Assembly: GCA_026388345.1 (NCBI GenBank)
Contig: JAPLJY010000058.1
Location: 1-21,521, forward strand
Source of the DNA: Deltaproteobacteria bacterium
GTDB lineage: Bacteria; Desulfobacterota; Syntrophia; Syntrophales; UBA5619
Reading direction: 5' to 3'
DNA length: 21,521 nt
This document shows positions 1 to 6,274 of this stretch, piece by piece (positions within the stretch are counted from its first letter, which is position 1; each line of letters starts with the position of its first letter). A model generated the notes under the pieces. The model saw only the letters and a program-made list of their open reading frames with translations, made no database searches and had not been told where the DNA came from. The translations under genes and the position numbers were made by a program.

Positions 1-1
1 C

Positions 2-115
2 AAGAAGATGATCATCGACCAGTACAACCCGCGGGATGCGCAGCAATTCCTGCATGCGGCCAAGGTCGAGGTTGAGATCCCCCGCAGCGTCCATCTCCTG
101 AAAAAGAAAAAATAG
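2..115 (+). CDS. C-terminal end of an unidentified protein (partial)
   Basis: The window opens inside a rightward gene. Frame 2 is open from the first complete codon to a TAG at 113-115 and encodes the last 37 residues, starting KKMIIDQYNPRDAQQF and ending in a lysine-rich tail (HLLKKKK). I do not recognise the family from this short stretch, and no motif, membrane segment or cysteine is visible. The reading is supported by clean GC-rich codon use up to the stop, and by the fact that the next gene is on the opposite strand and ends convergently 64 bases away. The start and most of the protein lie outside the window. Confidence 0.6.
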   Translation, partial: KKMIIDQYNPRDAQQFLHAAKVEVEIPRSVHLLKKKK

Positions 116-152
116 CGCCGAAGATCACCAAAGATCATCATCATGGATCGAT

Positions 153-165
153 CCGGAATATCCGG
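153..165. terminator. Weak hairpin between convergent genes
   Basis: CCGGA, a three-base ATA loop, then TCCGG form a small perfect stem between the stops of the partial gene and the leftward OsmC gene. It could terminate transcription from either side, but the stem is only 5 bp and there is no clear T-run. This is a tentative call. Confidence 0.25.
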
Positions 166-179
166 CGCATTTACGCTTC

Positions 180-641
180 TTATTTCTCAAAGCACAATTC
201 GTCCTCAATCTTGATACAGCCAATGACACTCTGGGCGGCAGGGCAACGAGCGATATAATTCGAGAAGCACTCTTTAGCATCATCCAACTGATCCTCGATT
301 GCTTTCAGGTGATATTTTACACGGATGGTTGTGATCTTGAGGACTCCACTGACATTCTCGATGTCCCCTTCCACGTCGGCCCAATAAAGAGATTCAGGAG
401 TGGGAATCTTTTTTCCGGCCATCAGCGTGGCCAGTGTCCCCATCATTCACCCTGCTGTCGCGGCAACAATATGATCAAGCGTTGCCGCATGCTCCTTTTC
501 CGGCTCAACCTTGTAAAATTTCATAATCCCGCCGTGGACGCCGTAATAGACGGGTTCCGAGAATCCTTCAATCATGGCTCTACGAGTCGGTCCTTTTTCC
601 CTGACGATTTTAATTCGCGATGTATGCACAACCTCTCCCAT
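180..641 (-). CDS. OsmC/Ohr-family hydroperoxide reductase, predicted selenoprotein (TGA = Sec65)
   Basis: OsmC/Ohr proteins reduce organic hydroperoxides in the cytoplasm with a peroxidatic and a resolving cysteine. On the minus strand one frame runs from ATG at 641 to TAA at 180-182, broken only by TGA at 447-449. Before it the protein reads LDHIVAATAG and after it MMGTLATLMAGKKIPTPE; family members have AxAGC at this point, so the TGA falls on the peroxidatic cysteine. Read through, the product is 153 residues, normal for the family. Sec65 and Cys133 (ARCPAAQ) are 68 residues apart, close to the Cys59/Cys125 spacing of E. coli OsmC. I chose ATG 641 over ATG 650 because AGGGG then sits 9 bases upstream. 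A SECIS-like stem-loop follows the TGA. The alternative is a gene split by a nonsense mutation, but the unbroken, conserved downstream half argues against decay. Confidence 0.85.
415..434 (-). promoter_or_regulatory. Putative bacterial SECIS stem-loop in the OsmC gene
   Basis: In the mRNA, bases +13 to +32 after the UGA fold as CUGGCCA / UGGCCGG: seven pairs including one U-G, closing a six-base loop CGCUGA. The second loop base, G at +21, meets the bacterial rule of a guanosine among the first two loop bases, 16-37 bases after the UGA. SelB would bind here to insert selenocysteine. This is a fold made by eye; no free energy was calculated. Confidence 0.7.
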
Positions 642-669
642 ACAAAACATCCCCTGTCTTTTTCAATAT

Positions 670-699
670 AGTATATTAACAGAAAAATGATTACAATAA
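670..699 (-). promoter_or_regulatory. Possible promoter of the OsmC gene
   Basis: Read leftward, TTATTG (694-699) and TATACT (670-675) are separated by 18 bases, about 30 bases upstream of the start codon. The -10 match is good and the -35 match is weak. The stretch is AT-rich compared with its surroundings. Confidence 0.4.
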
Positions 700-837
700 A
701 ATCCGCGGAAGGTGTTCCAACTTGCTTGACATCATCCGGGTTTTAAACAAAAATGTCCTTCCGTGACGAGACAGCAGAAAAGACAATCACGATGACCATG
801 CAGGCCGACATACTTGCGACAAAAAATATTTTTTCTG

Positions 838-863
838 TGGATTCCCGCTTTCGCGGGAATGAC
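838..863. repeat. Dispersed palindromic repeat (WIPAFAGMT type)
   Basis: ATTCCCGC (841-848) and GCGGGAAT (853-860) form a perfect 8-bp inverted repeat around TTTC, flanked by TGG and GACA. Translated, it gives the string WIPAFAGMT, which is familiar from spurious ORFs in many proteobacterial genomes where this intergenic repeat is abundant. It lies between the divergent OsmC and cardiolipin synthase genes. The remainder of 671-934 shows no coding pattern. Confidence 0.7.
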
Positions 864-934
864 AGTGTGGATATTGATTGTTGCCGGAGGAATCAGAACG
901 GACTGCACTCGTTACGGGTCACATAAGGGAAGCG

Positions 935-2134
935 ATGGCCATGGAGAACCATTTCAGACGGAAAAGCCGGCTGCTGCGGATCCTGCGACTGCTCCGGCGA
1001 TTCCGTCCCGACCAGCCGGTGACCTATCGGCGCAACCGGGTTCTGCTGTTTCCCGGGGGCCACAGCTTTTTCCGTTCGCTGCATACCGCCCTCCGTTCGG
1101 CGGAGTGTTTCATCCTCGTCGAATACTATCTAATTCGTTCTGACCGCACCGGCGCCGTCTTTGCCGCCGAACTGGCGGAAGCGGTCCGGCGCGGCGTGCG
1201 CGTCTGGCTGATCTACGACTATGTCGGCTCCATCGAAACCCCGGCCTCTTTTTTCGAGGGCATGGCGAGGCAGGGCATCGAACTGATGCCGTTCAATGTT
1301 CCCTCGTTCAAGCGCGGCATGCACTGGTTCGACTGGCGCGACCACCGCAAAATGGCCATCATCGACGGCAACCTTGCCTATCTGGGGAGCTTCAACATCG
1401 GCGATGAATATTCCGGTATGGTGGACAGGTCACAGCGCTTCCGCGATGTGGGTTTCAGCATCTCGGGCAGCGCGGTGAGCGAGCTGGCACGCAATTTCTC
1501 CGAGACCTGGCAGATGGAGAGGGGGGAGCTTCCCCAACTTCCCCCTACCGGCGGCGATGCAGATCCGCACCCCCGGCGGAGCGGTCAGGCGGATGTCGTG
1601 ATCGTCAGCGGCGGTCCCCACCACCGCCGTTCCTATATCCGCAATGCCTTCCTGCTCAATATCGCCTCCGCTGCGGAGGAGATCCTCATCGCAACCCCCT
1701 ACTTCGTTCCTGGCCCCCGCATGATCCGTTCCCTGCTGCGGGCCGCGCGGCGCGGGGTTACGGTGCGCCTGCTGCTCCCGGCGCGCAGCGATGCCCCGCT
1801 GGTGAGGCTTCTGGGGCGCAGTTATTACAGCGCACTGCTCCGGAAGGGGATCGAGATCCGCGAACTGGGGCGGGAGATCCTCCACGCCAAGGTGATGTTG
1901 ATCGACGGGGAGCGGACGGTCATCGGATCGGCCAACCTCGATCAGCGCAGCTTTCATCGCAACTATGAGCTGAACGGCGTCATCGACGACGTTACGTTCG
2001 GCAGGCAAATCAAAAGGGTTCTCCTGAAGGATTTTGCGAATTCCCGGCGAGTCACGGTGGAGGGTCATGATCGGCGCGGATTGACGGCCCGTTTCCTGGA
2101 GAAGGTGATCAACCTGTTCGGCTGGTTCCTGTGA
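935..2134 (+). CDS. cls: Cardiolipin synthase, phospholipase D family
   Basis: Members of this family join two phospholipids, or phosphatidylglycerol and another lipid, to make cardiolipin at the inner membrane. Two HKD motifs are intact: HRKMAIID starting at His137, followed by GN and GSFN, and HAKVMLID starting at His317, followed by GSANLDQRS. The protein is 399 residues and lacks the two N-terminal membrane helices of ClsA; a basic N-terminus (FRRKSRLLRILRLLRRF) probably docks it on the membrane as in ClsB/ClsC-type enzymes. I chose ATG 935 because AAGGGA lies 5 bases upstream; an in-frame TTG at 878 has no support. The gene is monocistronic and its upstream region carries a dispersed repeat. 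Another PLD-type phosphatidyltransferase activity cannot be excluded. Confidence 0.88.
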   Translation: MAMENHFRRKSRLLRILRLLRRFRPDQPVTYRRNRVLLFPGGHSFFRSLHTALRSAECFILVEYYLIRSDRTGAVFAAELAEAVRRGVRVWLIYDYVGSIETPASFFEGMARQGIELMPFNVPSFKRGMHWFDWRDHRKMAIIDGNLAYLGSFNIGDEYSGMVDRSQRFRDVGFSISGSAVSELARNFSETWQMERGELPQLPPTGGDADPHPRRSGQADVVIVSGGPHHRRSYIRNAFLLNIASAAEEILIATPYFVPGPRMIRSLLRAARRGVTVRLLLPARSDAPLVRLLGRSYYSALLRKGIEIRELGREILHAKVMLIDGERTVIGSANLDQRSFHRNYELNGVIDDVTFGRQIKRVLLKDFANSRRVTVEGHDRRGLTARFLEKVINLFGWFL

Positions 2135-2276
2135 TTAACACTGCTTGATCGGCTTTAGCCTCCCGGCAAGCCGGATGATGGGTGATCGCTCATCAGGCTG
2201 TGCAGATCAAGAGGCCGAACACAACGAACCTGCCGCAAGGGCATAGAAAAGGTTGAAAACACCAATGCTCATATGG

Positions 2277-2486
2277 TCAATATTTCCATGTCTCATGTCC
2301 CAGAGTGCTTTTATTCAGCGTGTCACTCAAATAACTCCATTGCGGCATAAACTTGTCCATATAAGCGGCAAAGCGATCATTGTGGCGGCGGCGTTCCAGA
2401 AGGTGAACCAGCTCATGCACCAGGATATATTCAAGGCACTGGATCGGCATTTTTGCCAGCTCCAAGTTCAGCCTTGTATTAGACAT
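2277..2486 (-). pseudogene. C-terminal remnant of a YgjP/DUF45 zinc metallopeptidase
   Basis: The leftward frame ending at 2277 carries the conserved C-terminal part of the M48-related YgjP/DUF45 family: LNLELAKMPIQCLEYI, the zinc motif HELVH (2403-2417), HNDRF, MDKFMPQW and a terminal GHETWKY. Only about 70 residues match. The family normally has well over 100 further residues upstream, with a WGSC-type motif, and these are absent. The frame stays open to 2633, but that part resembles nothing in the family, contains a hairpin and overlaps the end of the SPFH gene. The homology stops at about 2480, next to the inverted repeat. I read it as a 5'-truncated leftover rather than an active enzyme. 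Confidence 0.75.
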
Positions 2487-2507
2487 ATTTATGCTATGGC
2501 AGGAGAT

Positions 2508-2545
2508 AAATTGAGTCGTTACCGTTACTGATAACGACTCAATTT
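2508..2545 (-). terminator. Fourteen-bp perfect inverted repeat, probable terminator of the SPFH operon
   Basis: AAATTGAGTCGTTA (2508-2521) is matched by its exact complement at 2532-2545 around a ten-base loop. It lies 51 bases past the stop of the SPFH gene. The stem is AT-rich and read leftward it ends in ATTTAT rather than a long T-run, so termination efficiency is uncertain. It also sits at the truncation point of the metallopeptidase remnant. Confidence 0.5.
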
Positions 2546-2595
2546 TCTGCTTGCTGCGGCATGATACAGGTTGGAAATAACCGGCGCCAGTCTCA

Positions 2596-3462
2596 TTATG
2601 GATGAATCTTTTTTGATGTATCACCCAGACCAATCAGGGGCATGGCTCCTCCGCCCGTTACCTGGGGAAGTACTCCGTTCCATTTATCGATGGCTTTCAT
2701 ATTGGCTTCAATTTTCCGCAGTTCTATCAAGTCCGGCGAAATGTTTGCTCTCTGCAGTCGGAGCGACTCCGCTTCCGCCCTGGCCGCAGTGATCTTTTGT
2801 TCTGCTTCGATCTTTATCCTGTCGAGATCCCTTTTTGCTTTTAATGCAAGCTGTTCTGCCGTCTGTTTGGATTCGATGGCCTCGGTGAAAATCTTCGAGA
2901 AACTGAAGATCACGATGGAAAAGGCGTCAACTGCAATATTGTTCACGATAAGCCTGTCCATGAGAGCCAGCCGCATCGCCTCGCTGACGGCCGGCCTCTT
3001 GGTTATAAGCTCCTCTGCCGTGTACTTGGCGGTTACGGCCTTGACGACCTCCAGAATGGCGGGGTCAATGATGCGCTCCTTGAATTGGAGGCCTATCTTC
3101 TGGTAGACAACATTGGCCTTATCTGGAACGATATGATAATTTAAAGCTACCCGGGAACTGACATCCTGAAGATCTGCCGATGCTGCTGCCGCATCCGTTT
3201 CGGCCTTCTGAAGCTTGACATCCATGAACACGACCTCCTGCATTAGCGGTATCCGGAGATGCAGACCCTCCTCCAGAACTTGCTTTTGCACGGCGCCGAA
3301 ATTAAGCACGATACCCCTTTGTCCCGGGCCGACCTGCACCCATGGCCTGAAGAAAATCAAGATGAAAATGATAACACCCACAATCACCATCAATCTTGTC
3401 GGGCCTTTTCTGATCATAGCCTGGATCGCATCTTTTGCCTTATCAGCATCGCTCTCATACAT
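2596..3462 (-). CDS. SPFH/prohibitin-like membrane protein
   Basis: SPFH (band 7/prohibitin) proteins form large membrane-bound rings that organise lipid domains and often control membrane proteases. The 288-residue product has a short cytoplasmic start (MYESDADKAKDAIQ), one transmembrane helix at about residues 22-42 (LMVIVGVIIFILIFF), then the SPFH start VQVGPGQRGIVLNFGAV with GLHLRIPLMQEVVFMDVKLQ. It continues through VVKAVTAKYTAEELITKR and an alanine/glutamate-rich coiled-coil (SKQTAEQLALKAKRDLDRIKI). ATG 3462 is chosen because GGGAGGT lies about 7 bases upstream; the open frame upstream to 3645 reads through an intergenic repeat and is not coding. It is the last gene of a leftward three-gene operon with a His-rich membrane protein and a zinc ribbon protein. 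The specific client is unknown. Confidence 0.85.
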   Translation of the reverse strand: MYESDADKAKDAIQAMIRKGPTRLMVIVGVIIFILIFFRPWVQVGPGQRGIVLNFGAVQKQVLEEGLHLRIPLMQEVVFMDVKLQKAETDAAAASADLQDVSSRVALNYHIVPDKANVVYQKIGLQFKERIIDPAILEVVKAVTAKYTAEELITKRPAVSEAMRLALMDRLIVNNIAVDAFSIVIFSFSKIFTEAIESKQTAEQLALKAKRDLDRIKIEAEQKITAARAEAESLRLQRANISPDLIELRKIEANMKAIDKWNGVLPQVTGGGAMPLIGLGDTSKKIHP

Positions 3463-3593
3463 TCTCGTTACCTCCCTTTTCCCACATAGGGGCATCTCTG
3501 CAAAGTTATGTTCAGCTTCTACTGCATAGCCCTGCAGGGTTCGGCAAGCCTTGTGCCGCAAAGCACCCCGCAAGGAAATGCACCAAACCAAAT

Positions 3594-3618
3594 GGCGGGT
3601 TACGCAAACTAACCCACC
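3594..3618. repeat. Imperfect palindrome, GGGTTA/TAACCC type
   Basis: GGCGGGTTA (3594-3602) and TAACCCACC (3610-3618) pair around a seven-base loop with one mismatch, in the 186-base gap between the SPFH gene and the gene upstream of it. Elements with GGGTTA-TAACCC arms are common dispersed intergenic repeats in bacteria. Whether this one recurs elsewhere in the genome cannot be seen here. Confidence 0.4.
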
Positions 3619-3648
3619 CTGAGTTACGACTTTATTGAATTGCACGGA

Positions 3649-3978
3649 CTACTTTCCTGCCCCCTCCCAGATTTTCTGTAAAAAGGGTGTGATTGTCTCC
3701 AGGATGCCTTTGATCCCCTGCTTTTCCGTCATAGAGATGACTTGGCCGAGATAAGGCAGAAGGGTGACAATCAACCATATCGCAACAGCACCGATAATCA
3801 GGATCGTCAACACGATGCCGGCAAGAATCGCTTTGTTATGGAGGAGCTTCTGTGCCAGGTCCAGCAGCGGATTGTAATGACCATGCCTTTCATCGCCATA
3901 CCCGGCGTGATGACGATCATGTCCGTAATGATCGGAATGTCGGTTATGTTTTGATCCCTCAAATAAATCGTCAAGCAT
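3649..3978 (-). CDS. Small His-rich single-pass membrane protein
   Basis: This 109-residue protein is not a family I can name. Residues 1-35 are hydrophilic and very rich in histidine, aspartate and glycine (HSDHYGHDRHHAGYG). One strong transmembrane helix spans about residues 51-77 (ILAGIVLTILIIGAVAIWL), and a short C-terminal tail (ITPFLQKIWEGAGK) follows. The histidine cluster suggests metal binding, but that is inference. AAGGA lies 6 bases upstream of the ATG. It sits between the zinc ribbon gene (23 bases upstream) and the SPFH gene (186 bases downstream), all in the same direction. Its HHD-rich stretch resembles the C-terminal region of the zinc ribbon protein. Confidence 0.75.
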   Translation of the reverse strand: MLDDLFEGSKHNRHSDHYGHDRHHAGYGDERHGHYNPLLDLAQKLLHNKAILAGIVLTILIIGAVAIWLIVTLLPYLGQVISMTEKQGIKGILETITPFLQKIWEGAGK

Positions 3979-4001
3979 ACTCGATCCTTTCTATAGGGTT
4001 C

Positions 4002-4277
4002 TCAGTCAAACAGGTCATGAAGAAAGCCGCGCTTTTTCCGATTCTCGCCGTAATGGTCATCATGATGCTTGTCATGGTGGCCGTCATCTCGTCGGACAGG
4101 CTGGGCATCATAACCCTGAGGAATTGTCTTCGGCGGCATCTCTGCGCCGGACCGTTCGATGATCCTGTCAAGCTTTCCTTTTTCGAGCCAAATGCCCCTG
4201 CACTGCGGGCAGTAATCGATCTGTGTTCCCAGTCTTTCCGTCATCAGCAGTTGTACATTGCATGCCGGACAGTTCAT
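4002..4277 (-). CDS. TFIIB-type zinc ribbon protein
   Basis: The 91-residue product starts with a zinc ribbon of the zf-TFIIB type: CPAC (Cys3, Cys6) and CPQC (Cys23, Cys26), followed by the family hallmark GIWLEKGKLDRII. Such small cytoplasmic proteins bind one zinc through the four cysteines; their biochemical role is mostly unknown. The C-terminal half is a hydrophilic, histidine/aspartate-rich tail (DDGHHDKHHDDHYG) ending in KKRGFLHDLFD. AAAGGAGG lies 6 bases upstream of ATG 4277, an excellent ribosome site. It is the first gene of the leftward operon with the His-rich membrane protein and the SPFH protein. I found no convincing promoter in the AT-rich stretch just upstream. Confidence 0.85.
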   Translation of the reverse strand: MNCPACNVQLLMTERLGTQIDYCPQCRGIWLEKGKLDRIIERSGAEMPPKTIPQGYDAQPVRRDDGHHDKHHDDHYGENRKKRGFLHDLFD

Positions 4278-4380
4278 GATAGCCTCCTTTGTCCATATAA
4301 TAAATAGATTTAAATCATTTGCACGATACTTGCGTGTTGCTTCAAATGCTTTTTGATTGAAACCGTTTGATACGATGGAT

Positions 4381-4728
4381 TCAGGAGATAAAAGGCGGCG
4401 CTTTATTCAAGAAGGAGTTGGGCAAAAGCGAGGCGATGAATGGCGCTTGACGGTTGGTTTTAATCCGGGAATCCGTGAAATAAAGCTCCTCCGGGCAATG
4501 GCTTACCGTTGCAGTTGCTGCGGGAAGATCTGCCTTGACCTTGTTGAGGGTTCCCGAAAAAGAGGTCTTTGCCTTGCAGATGGCGCAGCTCTTGAGTTGA
4601 AAGGAGACGTCGTGGTGATGCATGGCAAGGGCAACCACGCCCAGGAAAAAGCATGATGTCAGGAGCAGGCCTATGCATCTCCGGATACGCGTACCGCTAC
4701 GATTGTTGGGCTCTCTGAGTGTTTTCAT
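4381..4728 (-). CDS. Small membrane-anchored or exported protein with His/Cys cluster
   Basis: The 115-residue product has a basic N-terminus (NNRSGTRIRRC), a hydrophobic helix at about residues 18-36 (CIGLLLTSCFFLGVVALA), then MHHHD and a CAIC motif. This order of signal-like helix, histidine cluster and CxxC is seen in small exported proteins annotated as hypothetical in Geobacter-like bacteria, so metal binding is plausible but unproven. The C-terminal half has no recognisable motif. The start has no good Shine-Dalgarno sequence, which lowers confidence. A rightward frame over the same bases (4357-4656) has no family character and is treated as a shadow. Confidence 0.5.
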   Translation of the reverse strand: MKTLREPNNRSGTRIRRCIGLLLTSCFFLGVVALAMHHHDVSFQLKSCAICKAKTSFSGTLNKVKADLPAATATVSHCPEELYFTDSRIKTNRQAPFIASLLPNSFLNKAPPFIS

Positions 4729-5003
4729 AATTATGGGGTTTCATACGGCAATAATGCAATAAAGTCAAGCATAATAAAGGAGCCACCGCAACAAGTCCCG
4801 GTTACCGGTGATTATTGAAGCGACGTACTGGAGTGCCGTCCTGTTGCGGCAGCGGCAGTCCTTTCCGGATCAACATTTCCGTTTTCACGGAACCATTCCC
4901 GGACAACGGTCTTCCGAATAAATCGTTGACACGGTATCGATTTCCTCATATCAATCCCCCCAGGAGAGCGGTCAGCACATTTCCTGTAGCAGGAGCATTT
5001 AAC
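4729..5003. other. Intergenic region, 275 bases
   Basis: This region lies between the divergent small His/Cys gene and the metallo-hydrolase gene. It includes an AT-rich stretch (4735-4785) that may hold promoters, and AGGAG at 4991-4995 serving the hydrolase. The hydrolase frame is open upstream to 4815, but that extension has no protein-like composition. I see no other feature. Confidence 0.5.
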
Positions 5004-6239
5004 TTGTCCAGTCATGGCCCGGGGCCAATCGGTCCCTTCAATAAAAAAATCGCGGTGCTGCTCTTTTGTCTGGCACTGATCAGTATTCTGGTGTTTCGCA
5101 CGCACGGAGCCGATCCGGGTATGTGCGCCGATGACAAAGAGCGGATTTCGGACCACTTCGACGGCAACCTGTTTTTCAATCCGGGGGGCCACGTGCCTCC
5201 GCCTTTGCCTCCGGGCGACGAGCCGAAACGCGGCAGCTCCGGCTGGATTTGGCGGTGGATCCTTGGGAACGATTGGCCAAAATGGCCGCAAATCATGGAT
5301 GGTACGCCGGGAGAATCACCCGCCGTCCATATTCCGAAAGGTTCACTCTTCGTAACCCCCGTCGGGCACGCAACATTTCTCATTCAACTGGACGGGCTCA
5401 ATATCCTGACCGATCCCATTTGGTCGGACCGCTGCAGTCCGGTGTCATGGGCCGGTCCGAAGCGTCACCGGGACCCTGGCATCCGTTTTGAAGACCTGCC
5501 CCCCATCGATGCGGTCCTCGTGTCCCACAATCACTATGACCATCTGGATCTTCCCACGCTGAAGCGTCTCGCAAAGAAGAGGGTTCAGCGCTCCATAACA
5601 CCGCTCGGCAACCGTGATCTTATCCACGGCACAGGCATTCCCGCCGTGGATGAACTCGACTGGTGGCAGTCGATCCGCCTCTCGGAGGAGGTCGCGGTAA
5701 CGCTGGTCCCCGCGCAGCACTTTTCGTCCCGGACCCCATGGGACCGGAACAAAACCCTCTGGGGAGGGTTTGTCATATCCGGGCCGTCGGGAAACGTTTT
5801 CTATTCCGGAGATACGGGATATGGTCCCCATTTCCGGGAGATCTCGCAGCGATTCTCACCGATCAGGGTGGCCCTCCTTCCGATCTCGCCTTTTAGGCCG
5901 CCAAAATCCAATGAACCACTTCACAGGCATTACCCCGAAATCCACATGGGACCGGCGGAGGCCGTCCAGGCGCACCTGGATCTGCGCGCCAAACTCAGCA
6001 TTGCCGCACACTTTCAGGTATTTCAATTGGGGGCTGACGGATTTGACGATGCCCTGAACGAACTGAGATCGGCATTGGCGGAGCGCGACCTAAAACCCGA
6101 TGCATTCATCGCGCCGCAGCCGGGTCAATCCGTCGAGCTGACTGCGCGTTTCGACAATATGGACGGCTTGGTAAGCCTTCAGCGAGAATGTTGGAAAATC
6201 ATCCGTTCAGACGTTGACCGTTTTTCGATGAATCCGTAA
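5004..6239 (+). CDS. Membrane-anchored metallo-beta-lactamase-fold hydrolase (NAPE-PLD/RomA-like)
   Basis: The 411-residue product has an N-terminal signal anchor (KIAVLLFCLALISILVF, about residues 14-30) and a metallo-beta-lactamase fold. The zinc motif HxHxDH is SHNHYDHLD (His175, His177, Asp179, His180), preceded by VGHATFLIQLDGLNILTDPI, and later by VPAQHFS, YSGDTGYG and AAHFQVF, which supply the other ligands. The GP-RHRDPGI and WDRNKTLWGGF stretches are typical of the branch containing N-acyl-phosphatidylethanolamine phospholipase D and RomA. The substrate is not known; a phospholipid-type phosphodiester is an inference from the family. I prefer TTG 5004, with AGGAG 8 bases upstream, because it puts the anchor helix near the N-terminus; the ATG at 4815 adds 63 residues of non-protein-like sequence. 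Confidence 0.82.
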   Translation: MSSHGPGPIGPFNKKIAVLLFCLALISILVFRTHGADPGMCADDKERISDHFDGNLFFNPGGHVPPPLPPGDEPKRGSSGWIWRWILGNDWPKWPQIMDGTPGESPAVHIPKGSLFVTPVGHATFLIQLDGLNILTDPIWSDRCSPVSWAGPKRHRDPGIRFEDLPPIDAVLVSHNHYDHLDLPTLKRLAKKRVQRSITPLGNRDLIHGTGIPAVDELDWWQSIRLSEEVAVTLVPAQHFSSRTPWDRNKTLWGGFVISGPSGNVFYSGDTGYGPHFREISQRFSPIRVALLPISPFRPPKSNEPLHRHYPEIHMGPAEAVQAHLDLRAKLSIAAHFQVFQLGADGFDDALNELRSALAERDLKPDAFIAPQPGQSVELTARFDNMDGLVSLQRECWKIIRSDVDRFSMNP

Positions 6240-6274
6240 AAAGGCTGAATTGGAAACAAAGGGTCAGTCACGAT

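Noticed and set aside
447..449. Reading the OsmC gene as a pseudogene with a nonsense mutation
   Set aside because: The TGA is at the catalytic cysteine, the frame continues unchanged with conserved sequence, and a SECIS-like stem-loop follows. A second identical case (msrA) lies nearby.
3463..3645. N-terminal extension of the SPFH protein
   Set aside because: It reads through an intergenic palindrome; the ATG at 3462 has a strong ribosome site and gives a normal SPFH N-terminus.
4357..4656. Rightward ORF with CSCCGKIC motif
   Set aside because: It overlaps the leftward gene that has a membrane helix and HHHD/CAIC features; its cysteines come from the antisense reading, and it has no ribosome site.
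4815..5003. Upstream start of the metallo-hydrolase
   Set aside because: The added residues are rich in Pro, Arg and Ser without pattern and would bury the signal anchor; TTG 5004 has AGGAG at a proper distance.
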